DNA of 64,000 nt from positions 62,001 to 126,000 of the forward strand of contig CAWCPF010000004.1 in the NCBI GenBank assembly GCA_963797485.1. The letters are read 5' to 3'. This DNA comes from CAWAND01 sp963797485. Its GTDB lineage: Bacteria > Chloroflexota > Anaerolineae > Anaerolineales > E44-bin32. Both the position numbers and the translations under genes were made by a program. The notes beneath the pieces were generated by a model. It had not been told where the DNA came from and searched no databases. It saw nothing but the letters and a program-made list of their open reading frames with translations. Within the stretch, counting starts at the first letter, position 1. Each line of letters opens with the position of its first letter. Of the stretch, positions 20,718-30,214 are shown piece after piece.

Positions 20718-21668
20718 ATGATCGGATACGGGGACATCAAGCTGTTTGCCGGGACGGGCAGCCTGGACCTTGCCCAGGAAATCAGCGAGTACATCGGTGT
20801 GCCGCTGAGCGGCTACGATCTGGTCGAGTTCCCCAACGAAAACCTGTTCATGCGCCTTCAGGGCAGCGTGCGCGGACAGGACGTGTATCTGATCCAGTCC
20901 ATGAGCCCGCCCGTCCATCGCAACCTGATGGAATTGTTGATCATGGTGGACACCCTCAAACGTGACTTGGCCGGACGGATCACGGCCGTTTTCCCCTACA
21001 TGGCCTATGCCCGGTCGGACAAGAAGGACCAGCCCCGTGTCCCCATCACCGCCCGTCTGGTTGCCGACATGATCGAGGTCGCCGGGGCGGACCGCTACAT
21101 GACGATTGACCTGCACGCCGGCCAGATCCAGGGCTTTTTCTCGATCCCCGGGGACGTGCTCACCGCGTTTCACATGTTGAGCGACTATTTCGAGGACAAG
21201 CACCTGCAGGATCTGGTGGTGGCCACGGCCGACCTCGGTTTCGCCAAGAAAGGCCGCAACTTCGCCGCCAAGCTGGGAACGCCACTGGCCTTCGTCGAGA
21301 AACGCCGGCGCGGCGATGACCCGCGCGCCATGGCCACGACGCTCATCGGCAATGTTGAGGGCAAAGACGTGTTGATCGTCGACGATGAGGTCCTGACCGC
21401 CGGCTCGGTCTGCGAAGCGGTCAAGATTGTCAAGGAACACGGGGCCAACGACGTCTATATGTCTTTCGTCCACGGGCTGCTGGTGCCGCCGGCCCGCGAA
21501 CGCCTGGCAGAGGCCGACGTGGTCGAGATTGTGGCCACCAACACCGTGCCCATCCCCGCTGAGAAGCGCCTGCCCAACCTCAAAGTGCTGTCGGTTGCCC
21601 CGCTGCTGGGGGAGGTCATCCTCAGGGCGAATGAAGGCCGGTCGGTGGGCGAACTGTTCAACGAGTAG
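20718..21668 (+). CDS. prs: ribose-phosphate pyrophosphokinase (PRPP synthase)
   Basis: This makes PRPP from ribose-5-phosphate and ATP for purine, pyrimidine, His and Trp synthesis. It is 316 aa, the usual length. Visible motifs are FPYMAYARSDKKDQPR (ATP loop), TIDLHAGQIQGFF and the PRPP-binding VLIVDDEVLTAGSV. A GGAG lies about 15 bases upstream of ATG 20718, a longer spacing than usual. It may supply the phosphoribosyltransferase at 6.9 kb, but the genes are not linked. Confidence 0.95.
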   Translation: MIGYGDIKLFAGTGSLDLAQEISEYIGVPLSGYDLVEFPNENLFMRLQGSVRGQDVYLIQSMSPPVHRNLMELLIMVDTLKRDLAGRITAVFPYMAYARSDKKDQPRVPITARLVADMIEVAGADRYMTIDLHAGQIQGFFSIPGDVLTAFHMLSDYFEDKHLQDLVVATADLGFAKKGRNFAAKLGTPLAFVEKRRRGDDPRAMATTLIGNVEGKDVLIVDDEVLTAGSVCEAVKIVKEHGANDVYMSFVHGLLVPPARERLAEADVVEIVATNTVPIPAEKRLPNLKVLSVAPLLGEVILRANEGRSVGELFNE

Positions 21669-21676
21669 CGCTCTGC

Positions 21677-21694
21677 TTGTGAAGAATCTCACAA
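21677..21694. promoter_or_regulatory. Rex- or CRP/FNR-like palindrome before mobA
   Basis: TTGTGAA-GAAT-CTCACAA matches TTGTGAA-N4-TTCACAA with one mismatch. It is followed 6 bases later by ATAAAAT, a possible -10 box. It lies between prs and mobA. Confidence 0.55.
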
Positions 21695-21761
21695 ACGCAT
21701 AAAATCATCCTATGGAGCCCGCTGGGCCGGCTGAGCGGGTGATTCCATCAGTGAGGAGCGC

Positions 21762-22397
21762 ATGACGCTTCCAGTGGATGCCGTGACCGTCGCCATCCTG
21801 GCCGGGGGCCACTCGCGACGCATGGGGACCGACAAGGGGCTGGTGCGGTTGGGCGGCCGACTGCTCATCGAACACGTCCTCGAGCGGGTAGGCGGGCTGG
21901 CGAGCGATTGCTTGATCGCCACCAATCGCCCCGAACCGTACGCCCACCTGGGGCGACGGATGGCCGTGGATGACCCCGAGCGGGCCGGCGCGGGCACGCT
22001 GACTGGACTTCAGACGGCGCTGCAGGGCGCCCACAGACAGGCAGTGCTCGTGGCTGGATGTGACATGCCATTTATCCGTCAGGAATTGGCCATGCACTTG
22101 GTTGAGCTGGCCCTCGACCCGGCTGTAGGAAAGATCGTGGTCGGCGAGAGCGATCGCGGGCTGGAACCGTTGCTGGGCGTGTATCCGGTATCCGCTCTGA
22201 CGGCGGTCCAGGATTTGATCGATCACGGATCCCAGCGGCTCATGGACCTGCTGGACACTTTTCCGATTTGGGTGGTTGAACGTGCAGGCTGCATACGGAT
22301 GGATCCAGAGGAACTGAGCTACTTCAACGTCAATTCCCCGAGCGAACTGGCCGAGGCGGAGGCCATCCTGCAGCGACGCGCCGGGCCGGCGGCGTAG
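21762..22397 (+). CDS. mobA: molybdenum cofactor guanylyltransferase
   Basis: MobA joins GMP to molybdopterin to make the MGD cofactor. The 211-aa protein shows the nucleotidyltransferase signature ILAGGHSRRMGTDKGLV and the metal-binding VAGCDMPF. bis-MGD is what the formate dehydrogenase at 34.8 kb needs, so this gene may serve it. The ribosome site GAGGAG precedes ATG 21762. Confidence 0.9.
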   Translation: MTLPVDAVTVAILAGGHSRRMGTDKGLVRLGGRLLIEHVLERVGGLASDCLIATNRPEPYAHLGRRMAVDDPERAGAGTLTGLQTALQGAHRQAVLVAGCDMPFIRQELAMHLVELALDPAVGKIVVGESDRGLEPLLGVYPVSALTAVQDLIDHGSQRLMDLLDTFPIWVVERAGCIRMDPEELSYFNVNSPSELAEAEAILQRRAGPAA

Positions 22398-22416
22398 GCC
22401 ACTCCAGCCCGCCAGG

Positions 22417-23019
22417 TCAGTCGGCCAGGCGGTAGTAGCTTTCTCCGGCGCAGCTGCGGCACAAGACCCGTCCGTTGGTCTTGACCTGCAGGTCGTTGAA
22501 CACTTCCTCCCCGCATGCCTCACACACCACTCGGGCCCCTGGCCGGCTGATCATCGCCTCCAGGTCGCCCAGGAGATTCACCCGCTGGGCGATCAGCAGC
22601 TGTTCATCCGGGAGAATCTGATATGCCTGCAGCATGGCTTCCCAGGCGGAGGCGGCCTCGGGTTGGGTCCGCAGCGCCAGCGCGCGCAACTCCGGGTGTG
22701 GGTGGATGCGAAAGACGGTCCCGCTGGTCCGATCCACGAATGTGGCCGCCACTTTGCCCTGGAGGACGATGCGCAGAGTGCGGTGCCCGACCCAGCAGCC
22801 TGTGGCGACCGCGATGCCGTCCGCAGTGCAGCCATCCGTTTCCGCGAACACGAACAGGCGCTTTTCGTTGGTTTGGGGCAGGGGAAGATCCAGCAGACGG
22901 CCGGCCATGAGCCCCATCCGCACCCCCAGGACCTGCCGAGGACACAAGTGCTTGTGCAGGTCGGCAGAGCGGGCGAGCAGGGCCTGGAGATCCGGGGCCG
23001 GGGGCGTGGAGGTGGACAT
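22417..23019 (-). CDS. FmdE/FwdE-like protein with C-terminal zinc motif
   Basis: This 200-aa protein has the FmdE domain: HKHLCPRQVLGVRMG, then ETDGCTADGIAVATGCWVG. It ends in a zinc-ribbon-like pair, CEACGEEV and CRSC. FmdE was named from formylmethanofuran dehydrogenase, but bacterial homologues occur near molybdoenzyme and formate genes with unproven function. The start at 23019 (MSTSTPPAPDLQALL) is chosen because upstream codons look non-protein-like. It sits between mobA and fhs, consistent with a molybdenum or C1 role. Confidence 0.8.
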   Translation of the reverse strand: MSTSTPPAPDLQALLARSADLHKHLCPRQVLGVRMGLMAGRLLDLPLPQTNEKRLFVFAETDGCTADGIAVATGCWVGHRTLRIVLQGKVAATFVDRTSGTVFRIHPHPELRALALRTQPEAASAWEAMLQAYQILPDEQLLIAQRVNLLGDLEAMISRPGARVVCEACGEEVFNDLQVKTNGRVLCRSCAGESYYRLAD

Positions 23020-23074
23020 CAGGGCTGCACCTTGGGCTATTCCCACCCTCGCCTGGCCGGCCGCCTGCCCGAAC

Positions 23075-24989
23075 TCAGGAAAGACCGACCACCTTCTCCG
23101 TGGCCGGATCGATGTCGACGTCAAAGAAGGCCGGCCGTGTCGGCAGGCCGGGCATGGTGGACATTTCTCCAACCAGCGGGTACAGAAAACCGGCTCCCAC
23201 CGAGGCCCGGATTTCACGGATCGGGACGGTGAAACCAGTGGGAACGCCCTTCAGCGTCGGATCGTGGCTCAGGCTCAAGTGGGTCTTGGCCATGCAGATG
23301 GGCAGTTTGTCAAAGCCCAGGCTGGTGTACAAGTCGGCCTGCTGGCGGGCCAGCTCCGAAAACTCGATTCCGTCCGCACCGTAGACTTCCCGGCAAATGG
23401 TGGTGATCTTGTCCTCGATGCTGTCTTCCACGGGATAAAGGAACTTGAAGTGGCCGGGCTTTTCGACCGCCGCCACCACCGCCTCGGCCAAAGCCGTGGC
23501 CCCTGCGCCGCCCTCCGCCCAGTGTTTGGAGACCACCGAGTTCCTCGGCGCCGGCTTCGATGGCCGCCCGGCGGACCATCTCCAGTTCGGCCGGCGTGTC
23601 GGTTGAAAAGGCGTTCACGGCGACCACCACCGGAACGCCGAACTTGAGCGCCGTGGCGATGTGATGCTGCAGATTGGGCAAACCGGCGCCCAGCAGCTCG
23701 AGGTTCTCCTCGGTGTAGGCCTTATCGAGCGTCTTTCCGGCCACGACTTTCGGACCACCGCCGTGCATCTTCAAAGCCCGAATGGTGGCCACCAGCACGA
23801 CCGCATCCGGGGTCAATCCAGACGCCCGGCACTTGATGTCGAAGAATTTCTCCATCCCGATGTCGGCGCCGAAACCAGCCTCGGTCAGGACATAGTCGGC
23901 AAGCTTGAGGGCCACCTGGTCGGCGACAATCGAGCTGTTGCCGTGGGCGATGTTGGCGAATGGGCCTGCGTGCACGAAAACGGGCGTGCCTTCCAGCGTC
24001 TGCATCAGATTGGGCTTGACGGCGTCCTTCATGAGCACCGCCATGGCTCCCGCCACCCCCAGGTCCTCGGCGGTGATGGGCTCGCCTGAGCGCGAGTAGC
24101 AGGCCACCATCTTGCCCAGCCGCTGGCGCAGATCGTTCAGGCCGGTGGTCAGCGCCAGGATCGCCATCACCTCGCTGGCCACGGTGATGTCGAAGCCGGT
24201 CTGGCGTTCGTAACCCTGCTCTTTGCTGCCTTGGCCGATGGTGATGCCGCGCAGGAACCGGTCGTTGGTGTCGACTACCCGGCGCCAAGTGATCTTCTCC
24301 GGGTCAATGTCCAGCCGCACCAGCCGCCGCCGCTGCTCGTCATCCAGGTGATCCAGATCGGCTTCTTCGATTCCCAGCTTGGCCATGCGAGCGCGCACCC
24401 CGGCGGCGATCTTCCGCCGGCCGTCCTTCTGCACCGGGAGCAAGCGGTCAAACAGGACTTCGTCGCTCTGCAGGCTCTCGTGGTAAAGGCGGGCGTCGAT
24501 GGCCGCCGCCATCAGGTTGTTGGCGGCAGTGATGGCATGCAGGTCGCCGGTCAGGTGCAGGTTGAAATCCTCCATCGGAATCACCTGGCTGTAGCCGCCG
24601 CCGGCGGCGCCGCCCTTGATCCCGAAAGTGGGACCTTGGCTTGGTTGGCGGATGCAGGTGAACACGCGTCGTCCCAGATGAGCTCCCATGGCCTGGCTGA
24701 GGCCGACGGTGGTGGTCGTCTTGCCCTCACCCAAGGGCGTCGGCGTAATGGCCGTCACCACAATGTACTTGCCGTTGGGCCGATCTTTCAGCCGCTTGAG
24801 GACATCCAGCCGGACCTTGGCTTTGAAATTGCCATACAGCTCGAGCTCATCCGGCGCCAGGCCCAACTCGGCCGCCAGATCCTGAATGTTCTTCAGTTCG
24901 GCTTCCTGAGCGATTTCAATGTCGCTGGGGACGGGCTGGCGGATATGGAGAGGCAGGGTTCGGAAGGCCGGGGCGGCGTCTTTCAGCAT
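23075..24989 (-). CDS. fhs: formate-tetrahydrofolate ligase, one frameshift
   Basis: Fhs makes 10-formyl-THF from formate, THF and ATP. The protein begins MLKDAAPAFRTLPLHIRQPV. The P-loop is TPTPLGEGKTTTTVGLSQAM, and the next conserved block is RQPSQGPTFGIKGGAAGGGY. After EAGAEE near 23,550 the frame breaks. The next frame continues VVSKHWAEGGAGATALAEAV to LPICMAKTHLSLSHDP and GFLYPLVGEMSTMPGLP. Joined length is about 637 aa, longer than the usual 560 and similar to the ligase domain of fused C1-THF synthases. It would feed formate from or to the dehydrogenase at 34.8 kb. Confidence 0.92.
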
Positions 24990-25113
24990 GGCAGACTCCT
25001 TCACGACGCGCCCGCCCGCGCAGCCTGACGGCCGCGCTCAAGAGGCGGGTGCATGGGGATCGGATGCGGCTCTGTACTCAGTGGATGCTAGCACCCAGCC
25101 GGGCTGTCCGGTG

Positions 25114-25127
25114 GTGATTTTTGTCAC
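25114..25127. promoter_or_regulatory. weak CRP/Rex-like half-sites between fhs and kynU
   Basis: GTGA-N6-TCAC (25114-25127) has the spacing of the five better palindromes but lacks their outer bases. It lies in the divergent 283-base gap between fhs and kynU. Weak support. Confidence 0.25.
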
Positions 25128-25272
25128 GACCTTGCCCGCGGGAGGTCCCAATCGCTAAAGCAGGCCAGCAGCCCATGACGCCGCCGTTCGAGTTTGCCAG
25201 GCGGCGCCGGCCGGCAAGCCTGGCGGAGCGGTCGGTTATAGAATGGCGTAAAGCTCGGCCCGGGAGGCGGCC

Positions 25273-26532
25273 ATGGACACCAATCTTGAGCGCGCCCAAC
25301 AGCTGGATCATGACGACGAGTTGAGCACGTTTCGCCGGCGATTTGTGGTGGACGATTCCAACCTGATTTACCTGGACGGCAACTCCTTGGGCCGGCTGCC
25401 GGTCGAAGTCGGCCCGCGCCTGCAGCAGGTGGTCGATCGTGAGTGGGGCGACCGCCTGATCCGGTCCTGGAACGAGAGCTGGTACGAGGCCGCAGAGCGC
25501 CTTGGGGGCAAGCTGGCCGGTTTGATCGACGCCAGGCCGGGCGAGGTCATCCTGGCCGACTCGACTTCAGTCAACCTGTTCAAACTGGCGATGGGGGCGG
25601 TCACGGCCAGGCCGTCGCGGGGCAAGCTGGTCACCGACGACCTCAATTTCCCTTCGGATATCTACATCCTGGAGGCCGCCGCCCGGCTGCGCGGCGGCCT
25701 GCGCGTCGAGCGCGTGTCATCGCCGGACGGCATCCACCTGCCGCCGGACCGGCTGGCGGCGGCCATGGACGACGACACCGCCCTGGTGGCTCTTTCCCAT
25801 ACGGCCTTCAAAAGCGGTTTTACCCACAACCTGCCCGAGATCACGCGCCGAGCCCACGCCGTCGGCGCGCTGATGCTCTGGGACCTGAGCCACTCGGCCG
25901 GGGTCATGCCGATCGGCCTGAATTCAGCCCAGGCCGATCTGGCAGTGGGCTGCACCTATAAGTACCTCAACGGCGGCCCCGGCGCGCCCGCCTTCATGTA
26001 CGTCCGGGAGGGTCTGCAGGCGGATCTGACCAACCCGATCACCGGTTGGTTCAGCCAGGCGGCCCCGTTTGACATGGCGCTGGACTACCGGCCTACCTCC
26101 GGCATGCGCCGCTTTCTCTCCGGTACGCCCCCGGTGTTGTCGCTGCTGGCGCTTGAGCCGGGGCTCGACCTGCTCATCGAAGCCGGGATCGAGCGCGTCA
26201 GGGCCAAGTCGGTAGCCCAGACCAGCTTCCTGATCGATCTTTGGCGCTCCCGCCTGGAGCCCTTGGGCTTCCGCCTGAATTCGCCGGAAGACCCCGACTT
26301 GCGAGGCGGCCACGTCTCCCTGGGGCACGACCAGGCGCTGGCGATCGACCAGGCTTTGATCCACGACATGGGGGTGCTGCCCGATTTTCGACCGCCGGAT
26401 GGCCTGCGTCTGGGTTTCTCGCCCCTGTACACGCGTTTTGAGGAAATCCACCTGGCCGTCGAGCGCTTGGCGCAGGTGGTCAAAGACGGCCGCCACCTGG
26501 CTTATCGGGACTCCAGGCCCGAAGTCACCTGA
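25273..26532 (+). CDS. kynU: kynureninase
   Basis: This PLP enzyme cleaves kynurenine to anthranilate and alanine in tryptophan breakdown. It is 419 aa. Family features include IYLDGNSLGRLP near the N-terminus, NFPSDIYILEAAA, WDLSHSAGVMPI and the PLP lysine in CTYKYLNGGPGAPAF. ATG 25273 follows GGGAGG. No other kynurenine-pathway gene is adjacent, so it may act in catabolism or salvage. Confidence 0.94.
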   Translation: MDTNLERAQQLDHDDELSTFRRRFVVDDSNLIYLDGNSLGRLPVEVGPRLQQVVDREWGDRLIRSWNESWYEAAERLGGKLAGLIDARPGEVILADSTSVNLFKLAMGAVTARPSRGKLVTDDLNFPSDIYILEAAARLRGGLRVERVSSPDGIHLPPDRLAAAMDDDTALVALSHTAFKSGFTHNLPEITRRAHAVGALMLWDLSHSAGVMPIGLNSAQADLAVGCTYKYLNGGPGAPAFMYVREGLQADLTNPITGWFSQAAPFDMALDYRPTSGMRRFLSGTPPVLSLLALEPGLDLLIEAGIERVRAKSVAQTSFLIDLWRSRLEPLGFRLNSPEDPDLRGGHVSLGHDQALAIDQALIHDMGVLPDFRPPDGLRLGFSPLYTRFEEIHLAVERLAQVVKDGRHLAYRDSRPEVT

Positions 26533-26548
26533 GGGCTGGTTCCTCGGC

Positions 26549-26566
26549 TTGTGAAATCCATCACAA
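26549..26566. promoter_or_regulatory. Rex- or CRP/FNR-like palindrome
   Basis: TTGTGAA-ATCC-ATCACAA has one mismatch to TTGTGAA-N4-TTCACAA. It lies 16 bases after kynU and about 160 bases before the S41 peptidase, with a TACAAT box at 26617-26622. Confidence 0.55.
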
Positions 26567-26575
26567 ACCTCCCGG

Positions 26576-26599
26576 AGCGTGAGGCGCCAGCCTCACGCT
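26576..26599. terminator. perfect hairpin after kynU
   Basis: AGCGTGAGGC (26576-26585) and GCCTCACGCT (26590-26599) form a perfect 10-bp stem with a GCCA loop. No T run follows, so it may be a processing or repeat structure rather than a terminator. Confidence 0.4.
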
Positions 26600-26728
26600 G
26601 CAAACCGCCGCCCGGTTACAATTCGGAGAACTCCAGCCGGTACCCGGGATCGGCTGAGACGCGACGACCGGAACGCCCGGCGGACACGGCGCGAAGACGG
26701 TCGTTCCCATCGGAGAAAGCGGCGGGAC

Positions 26729-28000
26729 ATGCATACTGGACTTAAGATACTTGGGCTGGCAAGCCTCAGCCTGGTGATGGTCGTGGTCGGCGGAGTGGCC
26801 GGAGTGGCCGTCACCCAGGCTCGAATCGGCGCCACGGCCGGGATAACGCTGGATGTTCCGCCCGAGACTCAAGCCCAGTTCAAAGTCATCGAACAGGCCT
26901 GGAACACGATCGACCAGCACTATGTGGACCGGTCGGCAGTCGATCCGAAGAGCTTGAGTTATGCGGCCATCAGCGGGATGGTCAATTCGCTGGGCGATAC
27001 GGGTCACAGCCGGTTCCTGAGCCCTGAGATGCGCACGCAGGAGCAGAATGCTCTGCAGGGCTCGTTCAGCGGCATCGGCGCCGAGGTGCAGTTGAAGGAT
27101 AACCACGTCATCATTGTGGCCCCGCTGGACGGCACGCCCGCCCAGAAGGCGGGTTTGAGGCCCGGTGACATCATCCTGAAAGTCGACGGCGAGGATGTGA
27201 CCGGTCAATCGCTGGAGCAGGTGGTATCCAAGATCCTGGGCCAGGCCGGCACCCAGGTGACCCTGACCCTGGGCGACCCTCTCACAGGGGACCAGCGCGA
27301 CGTGACCATCGTCCGGGCCGAGATCAAGATCCAGAATGTGACCTGGCAGATGCTGCCCGGCACCAGCGTCGCCCACTTGCGAGTGGCCGCGTTCAGCCAG
27401 GGGGTGACCGAAGACCTGACGGGCGCCCTGGACGAGATCAAGACCGCCGGGGCGACCGGGATCGTGCTGGATCTGCGCAACGACCCGGGCGGACTGCTGG
27501 ACGAGGCGGTAGGTGTCTCCAGCCAGTTCTTGACTTCGGGCGACGTCCTTCTGGAGAAGGATGCGCAAGGGAATGTGACCCACATCGCCGTCAAGTCCGG
27601 CGCCGGCGCTCCGGACCTGCCCATGGTAATCCTGATCAACCAGGGCTCGGCCAGCGCCGCTGAAATCACGGCCGGCGCGCTGCAGGACGCGCGACGCGGG
27701 GAACTGGTGGGTGAAACCACGTTTGGAACCGGTACCGTGCTTCAGGAATTTCCGCTCAGCGATGGCTCGTCGGTCCTGTTGGCAACGCAGGAGTGGCTGA
27801 CGCCGGCCGGCCGTGTGATCTGGCATCAGGGGATCGAGCCGGACGTCTCGGTGGCGTTAGCCGACAACGCCCTGCCGCTGACGCCGGAAGCTGAGCGCCA
27901 GATGACGGCCGCCGAGCTTCAATCCAGCTCCGACGCCCAGCTCCTGGAAGGGCTGAGGCTGCTGGTGCAGCGCCTCCGCCCGAGCGCGCTGGCTCAATAG
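26729..28000 (+). CDS. S41-family C-terminal processing peptidase-like protein, catalytic Lys replaced
   Basis: This is a membrane-anchored Ctp/Prc-like protease of 423 aa starting at ATG 26729. A membrane helix spans about residues 6-28. A PDZ domain lies around 100-185 (GTPAQKAGLRPGDIILKVDG), then the S41 core. The nucleophile block is NQGSASAAEITAG, with Ser309 at the catalytic position. The usual Lys, 25 residues later in TFGKG, is Thr334 here (ETTFGTGTVLQEF). Conserved WLTPAGRVIWHQGIEPDV follows. Activity may be altered, or another residue may act as base. It would act outside the membrane. Confidence 0.88.
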   Translation: MHTGLKILGLASLSLVMVVVGGVAGVAVTQARIGATAGITLDVPPETQAQFKVIEQAWNTIDQHYVDRSAVDPKSLSYAAISGMVNSLGDTGHSRFLSPEMRTQEQNALQGSFSGIGAEVQLKDNHVIIVAPLDGTPAQKAGLRPGDIILKVDGEDVTGQSLEQVVSKILGQAGTQVTLTLGDPLTGDQRDVTIVRAEIKIQNVTWQMLPGTSVAHLRVAAFSQGVTEDLTGALDEIKTAGATGIVLDLRNDPGGLLDEAVGVSSQFLTSGDVLLEKDAQGNVTHIAVKSGAGAPDLPMVILINQGSASAAEITAGALQDARRGELVGETTFGTGTVLQEFPLSDGSSVLLATQEWLTPAGRVIWHQGIEPDVSVALADNALPLTPEAERQMTAAELQSSSDAQLLEGLRLLVQRLRPSALAQ

Positions 28001-28128
28001 CGAGTGCCGGCCGCCCGGGTCAGTGTAGCCAACGCGGCAGATTTCGGTGATACTTCCACTGGCACACAAACCGGCCTTGGTGCCCCGACGAACGACAATC
28101 TTGCTCGGCCGTTTCCGGAGATGAGGCC

Positions 28129-29034
28129 ATGTTTACCAAATTGCTTGTTCCCTTGGACGGCTCGCAGTTGTCCGAGGCTGCCCTTGCCCCGGCGGCCTAC
28201 CTGGCCGACTGCCTGGGCGCATCGGTGGCCCTGATCCACATCATCGAACGCGATTCCCCCCAAGAGGTACACGGCGAGCGCCACCTGAACGACCCGGATG
28301 AGGCCGTCAAATACCTCGATCAGATCGCCGCCACCCACTTCGCCGCCGGCATCAAGGTCGAGTTTCACGTCCACACCAGCCTGGTGCGGGACGTGCCCCA
28401 GTCCATCGCCGATCATGTCGATGAGTTCGCCCCCGATCTGATCATCATGTGCACGCACGGCCGGAGCGGGCTGGGCCTGAGGCTGTTTGGCAGCATCGCC
28501 CAGGAGGTCGTTTCGCTGGGCAAGACTCCGGTGATGCTGGTCCAGCCGGGGGCCGCTTCCTTTGAATGTCACCAGATCCTGGTCCCCTTGGACGGCGATC
28601 CGGTCCATGAGGGCGGCATGCAAGTGGCGGCCAAAATGGCCTCCGGCTGCGGTGCATCCCTGCACCTGATCACTGTGATTCAAACCTTGGGCACGCTGAC
28701 CGGGACGAAGGCCGCCACCGGGCGGATGCTCCCCGGAACGACCTCGGCCGTGCTCGAGCTGACCGAGGAGGAGGCCGAAGCCTATCTGGTGGCCAAACGG
28801 AAGGAGCTGGAGGCGCAGGGTGTGACCGCCACTGTCAGCACCCTGCGGGGCGACCCCAGCGAGGGCATCGACAAGGAAGCCGTGCGGCTCAAGGCGGATC
28901 TGATCGCGCTGGCGACCCACGGGCGAAGCGGCATGCAGGCGTTTTGGGCGGGCAGTGTGGCGGCGGCCGTGGCCGGCCGGTCGAAGATTCCCCTGTTGCT
29001 GGTCCCAATTCGTCCCGGACGGGACCAAGCCTGA
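28129..29034 (+). CDS. tandem universal stress protein
   Basis: This 301-aa protein has two UspA domains. The first starts KLLVPLDGSQLSEAAL and ends near THGRSGLGLRLFGSIAQEV. The second starts ILVPLDGDPVHEGGM and ends in THGRSGMQAFWAGSVAAAV. The G-2x-G-9x-GS/T ATP motif is recognisable in both, so ATP binding is likely. ATG 28129 follows GGAG. It is next to a site-2 protease and an iron transporter, a stress-related group. Confidence 0.9.
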   Translation: MFTKLLVPLDGSQLSEAALAPAAYLADCLGASVALIHIIERDSPQEVHGERHLNDPDEAVKYLDQIAATHFAAGIKVEFHVHTSLVRDVPQSIADHVDEFAPDLIIMCTHGRSGLGLRLFGSIAQEVVSLGKTPVMLVQPGAASFECHQILVPLDGDPVHEGGMQVAAKMASGCGASLHLITVIQTLGTLTGTKAATGRMLPGTTSAVLELTEEEAEAYLVAKRKELEAQGVTATVSTLRGDPSEGIDKEAVRLKADLIALATHGRSGMQAFWAGSVAAAVAGRSKIPLLLVPIRPGRDQA

Positions 29035-29086
29035 GCTCGGCACGCACGCAGCCGCTCGCAATCCAGTCCCACTAGGCGAAAGGGTC

Positions 29087-30205
29087 ATGTCCAAGACCAC
29101 AATTCCTCTTGGTCGAATTGCCGGCATCCCCATCGGGGTGGATCTGTCATGGTTCCTGATCTTCGTTCTGCTGACCTGGTCCCTGGCCACCGGGTACTTT
29201 CCGTCCGAGTTTCGCGGATGGCCTGCGGCGGAGTACTGGATCGTGGCGGCCATCACCTCGATCCTGCTTTTTGGGAGCGTGCTGCTCCATGAGCTTGGCC
29301 ATTCGGTGGTGGCGCTGCGTTACCGCGTCCCCGTGCGGCGCATCACTCTCATGATCTTTGGCGGCGTCGCCGAACTGGGGGCCGAGCCGCCCAGCGCCCT
29401 CTCGGAGTTCTGGATTGCCATTGCCGGGCCGATCGTTAGCTTTGCGCTGGCGGTCCTGTTCAGCCTGATGCGGCCGATCGTGGCCGGGCTGGAGCCCCTG
29501 CTGGCCCTGGCCGAGTATCTGGCCTACATCAACGGAACTCTGGGGCTGTTCAACCTGGTCCCGGGTTTCCCCCTCGACGGCGGCCGGGTCTTCCGAGCCG
29601 TCATCTGGGGGCTGACTCACAACCTGCGGCGGGCCACGCTCATCGCCGCCAACGTCGGCCGGCTGATCGCCTTCGGGTTCATCCTGGTCGGGGTCTTCAT
29701 GATGTTCGCCGGAAATCTGGGCAATGGTTTGTGGATTGCCTTCATTGGCTGGTTCCTCGAGAGCGCCGCATCGGGGCAGCTCAACCAACGGCGCATCCAG
29801 GACCTCTTGTCCGGCCATCGCGTCGTCGACGCCATGAGCCCGGGATGTCCGGAGATCGATGTCGCCATGCCGGTGCAGGAGCTGGTCGACCAGCACATCC
29901 TGGGCGGCGCCCGGCGCTGTCTGGTGATCACCCAGGCAGATGCGCCGGCCGGGTTGCTCACGCTGCACAACTTGAAGCAGCTCCCCCGCGACGAGTGGAG
30001 CAGGACCACGGCCGGACAAATCATGACCCCCATAAGTTCTCTCCACCAGGCGCTGCCCGAGGATGAGCTCTGGCCGACGCTGCTCGAGATGGACCGCGAC
30101 GGTGTCAACCAGATGCCCGTCATGCAGGCCGGACGGGTGACCGGCATGCTGAGCCGCGAAGACGTCATCAGCTACCTGCGGACGATAGAGGTCATCGGCG
30201 CGTAG
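29087..30205 (+). CDS. site-2 protease family metallopeptidase with CBS pair
   Basis: This intramembrane zinc protease (M50) has 372 aa from ATG 29087. The metal motif is LLHELGHSVVALRYRV in a membrane helix, and the second ligand motif is FNLVPGFPLDGGRVFRA. About five membrane helices are followed by two CBS domains (about 245-370), including VDAMSPG and GQIMTPISSL. CBS domains often bind adenine nucleotides and may gate activity. The substrate is unknown; relatives cleave anti-sigma factors or SREBP-like proteins. The ferritin/VIT1 gene follows after nine bases. Confidence 0.9.
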   Translation: MSKTTIPLGRIAGIPIGVDLSWFLIFVLLTWSLATGYFPSEFRGWPAAEYWIVAAITSILLFGSVLLHELGHSVVALRYRVPVRRITLMIFGGVAELGAEPPSALSEFWIAIAGPIVSFALAVLFSLMRPIVAGLEPLLALAEYLAYINGTLGLFNLVPGFPLDGGRVFRAVIWGLTHNLRRATLIAANVGRLIAFGFILVGVFMMFAGNLGNGLWIAFIGWFLESAASGQLNQRRIQDLLSGHRVVDAMSPGCPEIDVAMPVQELVDQHILGGARRCLVITQADAPAGLLTLHNLKQLPRDEWSRTTAGQIMTPISSLHQALPEDELWPTLLEMDRDGVNQMPVMQAGRVTGMLSREDVISYLRTIEVIGA

Positions 30206-30214
30206 CGCGCCCGG

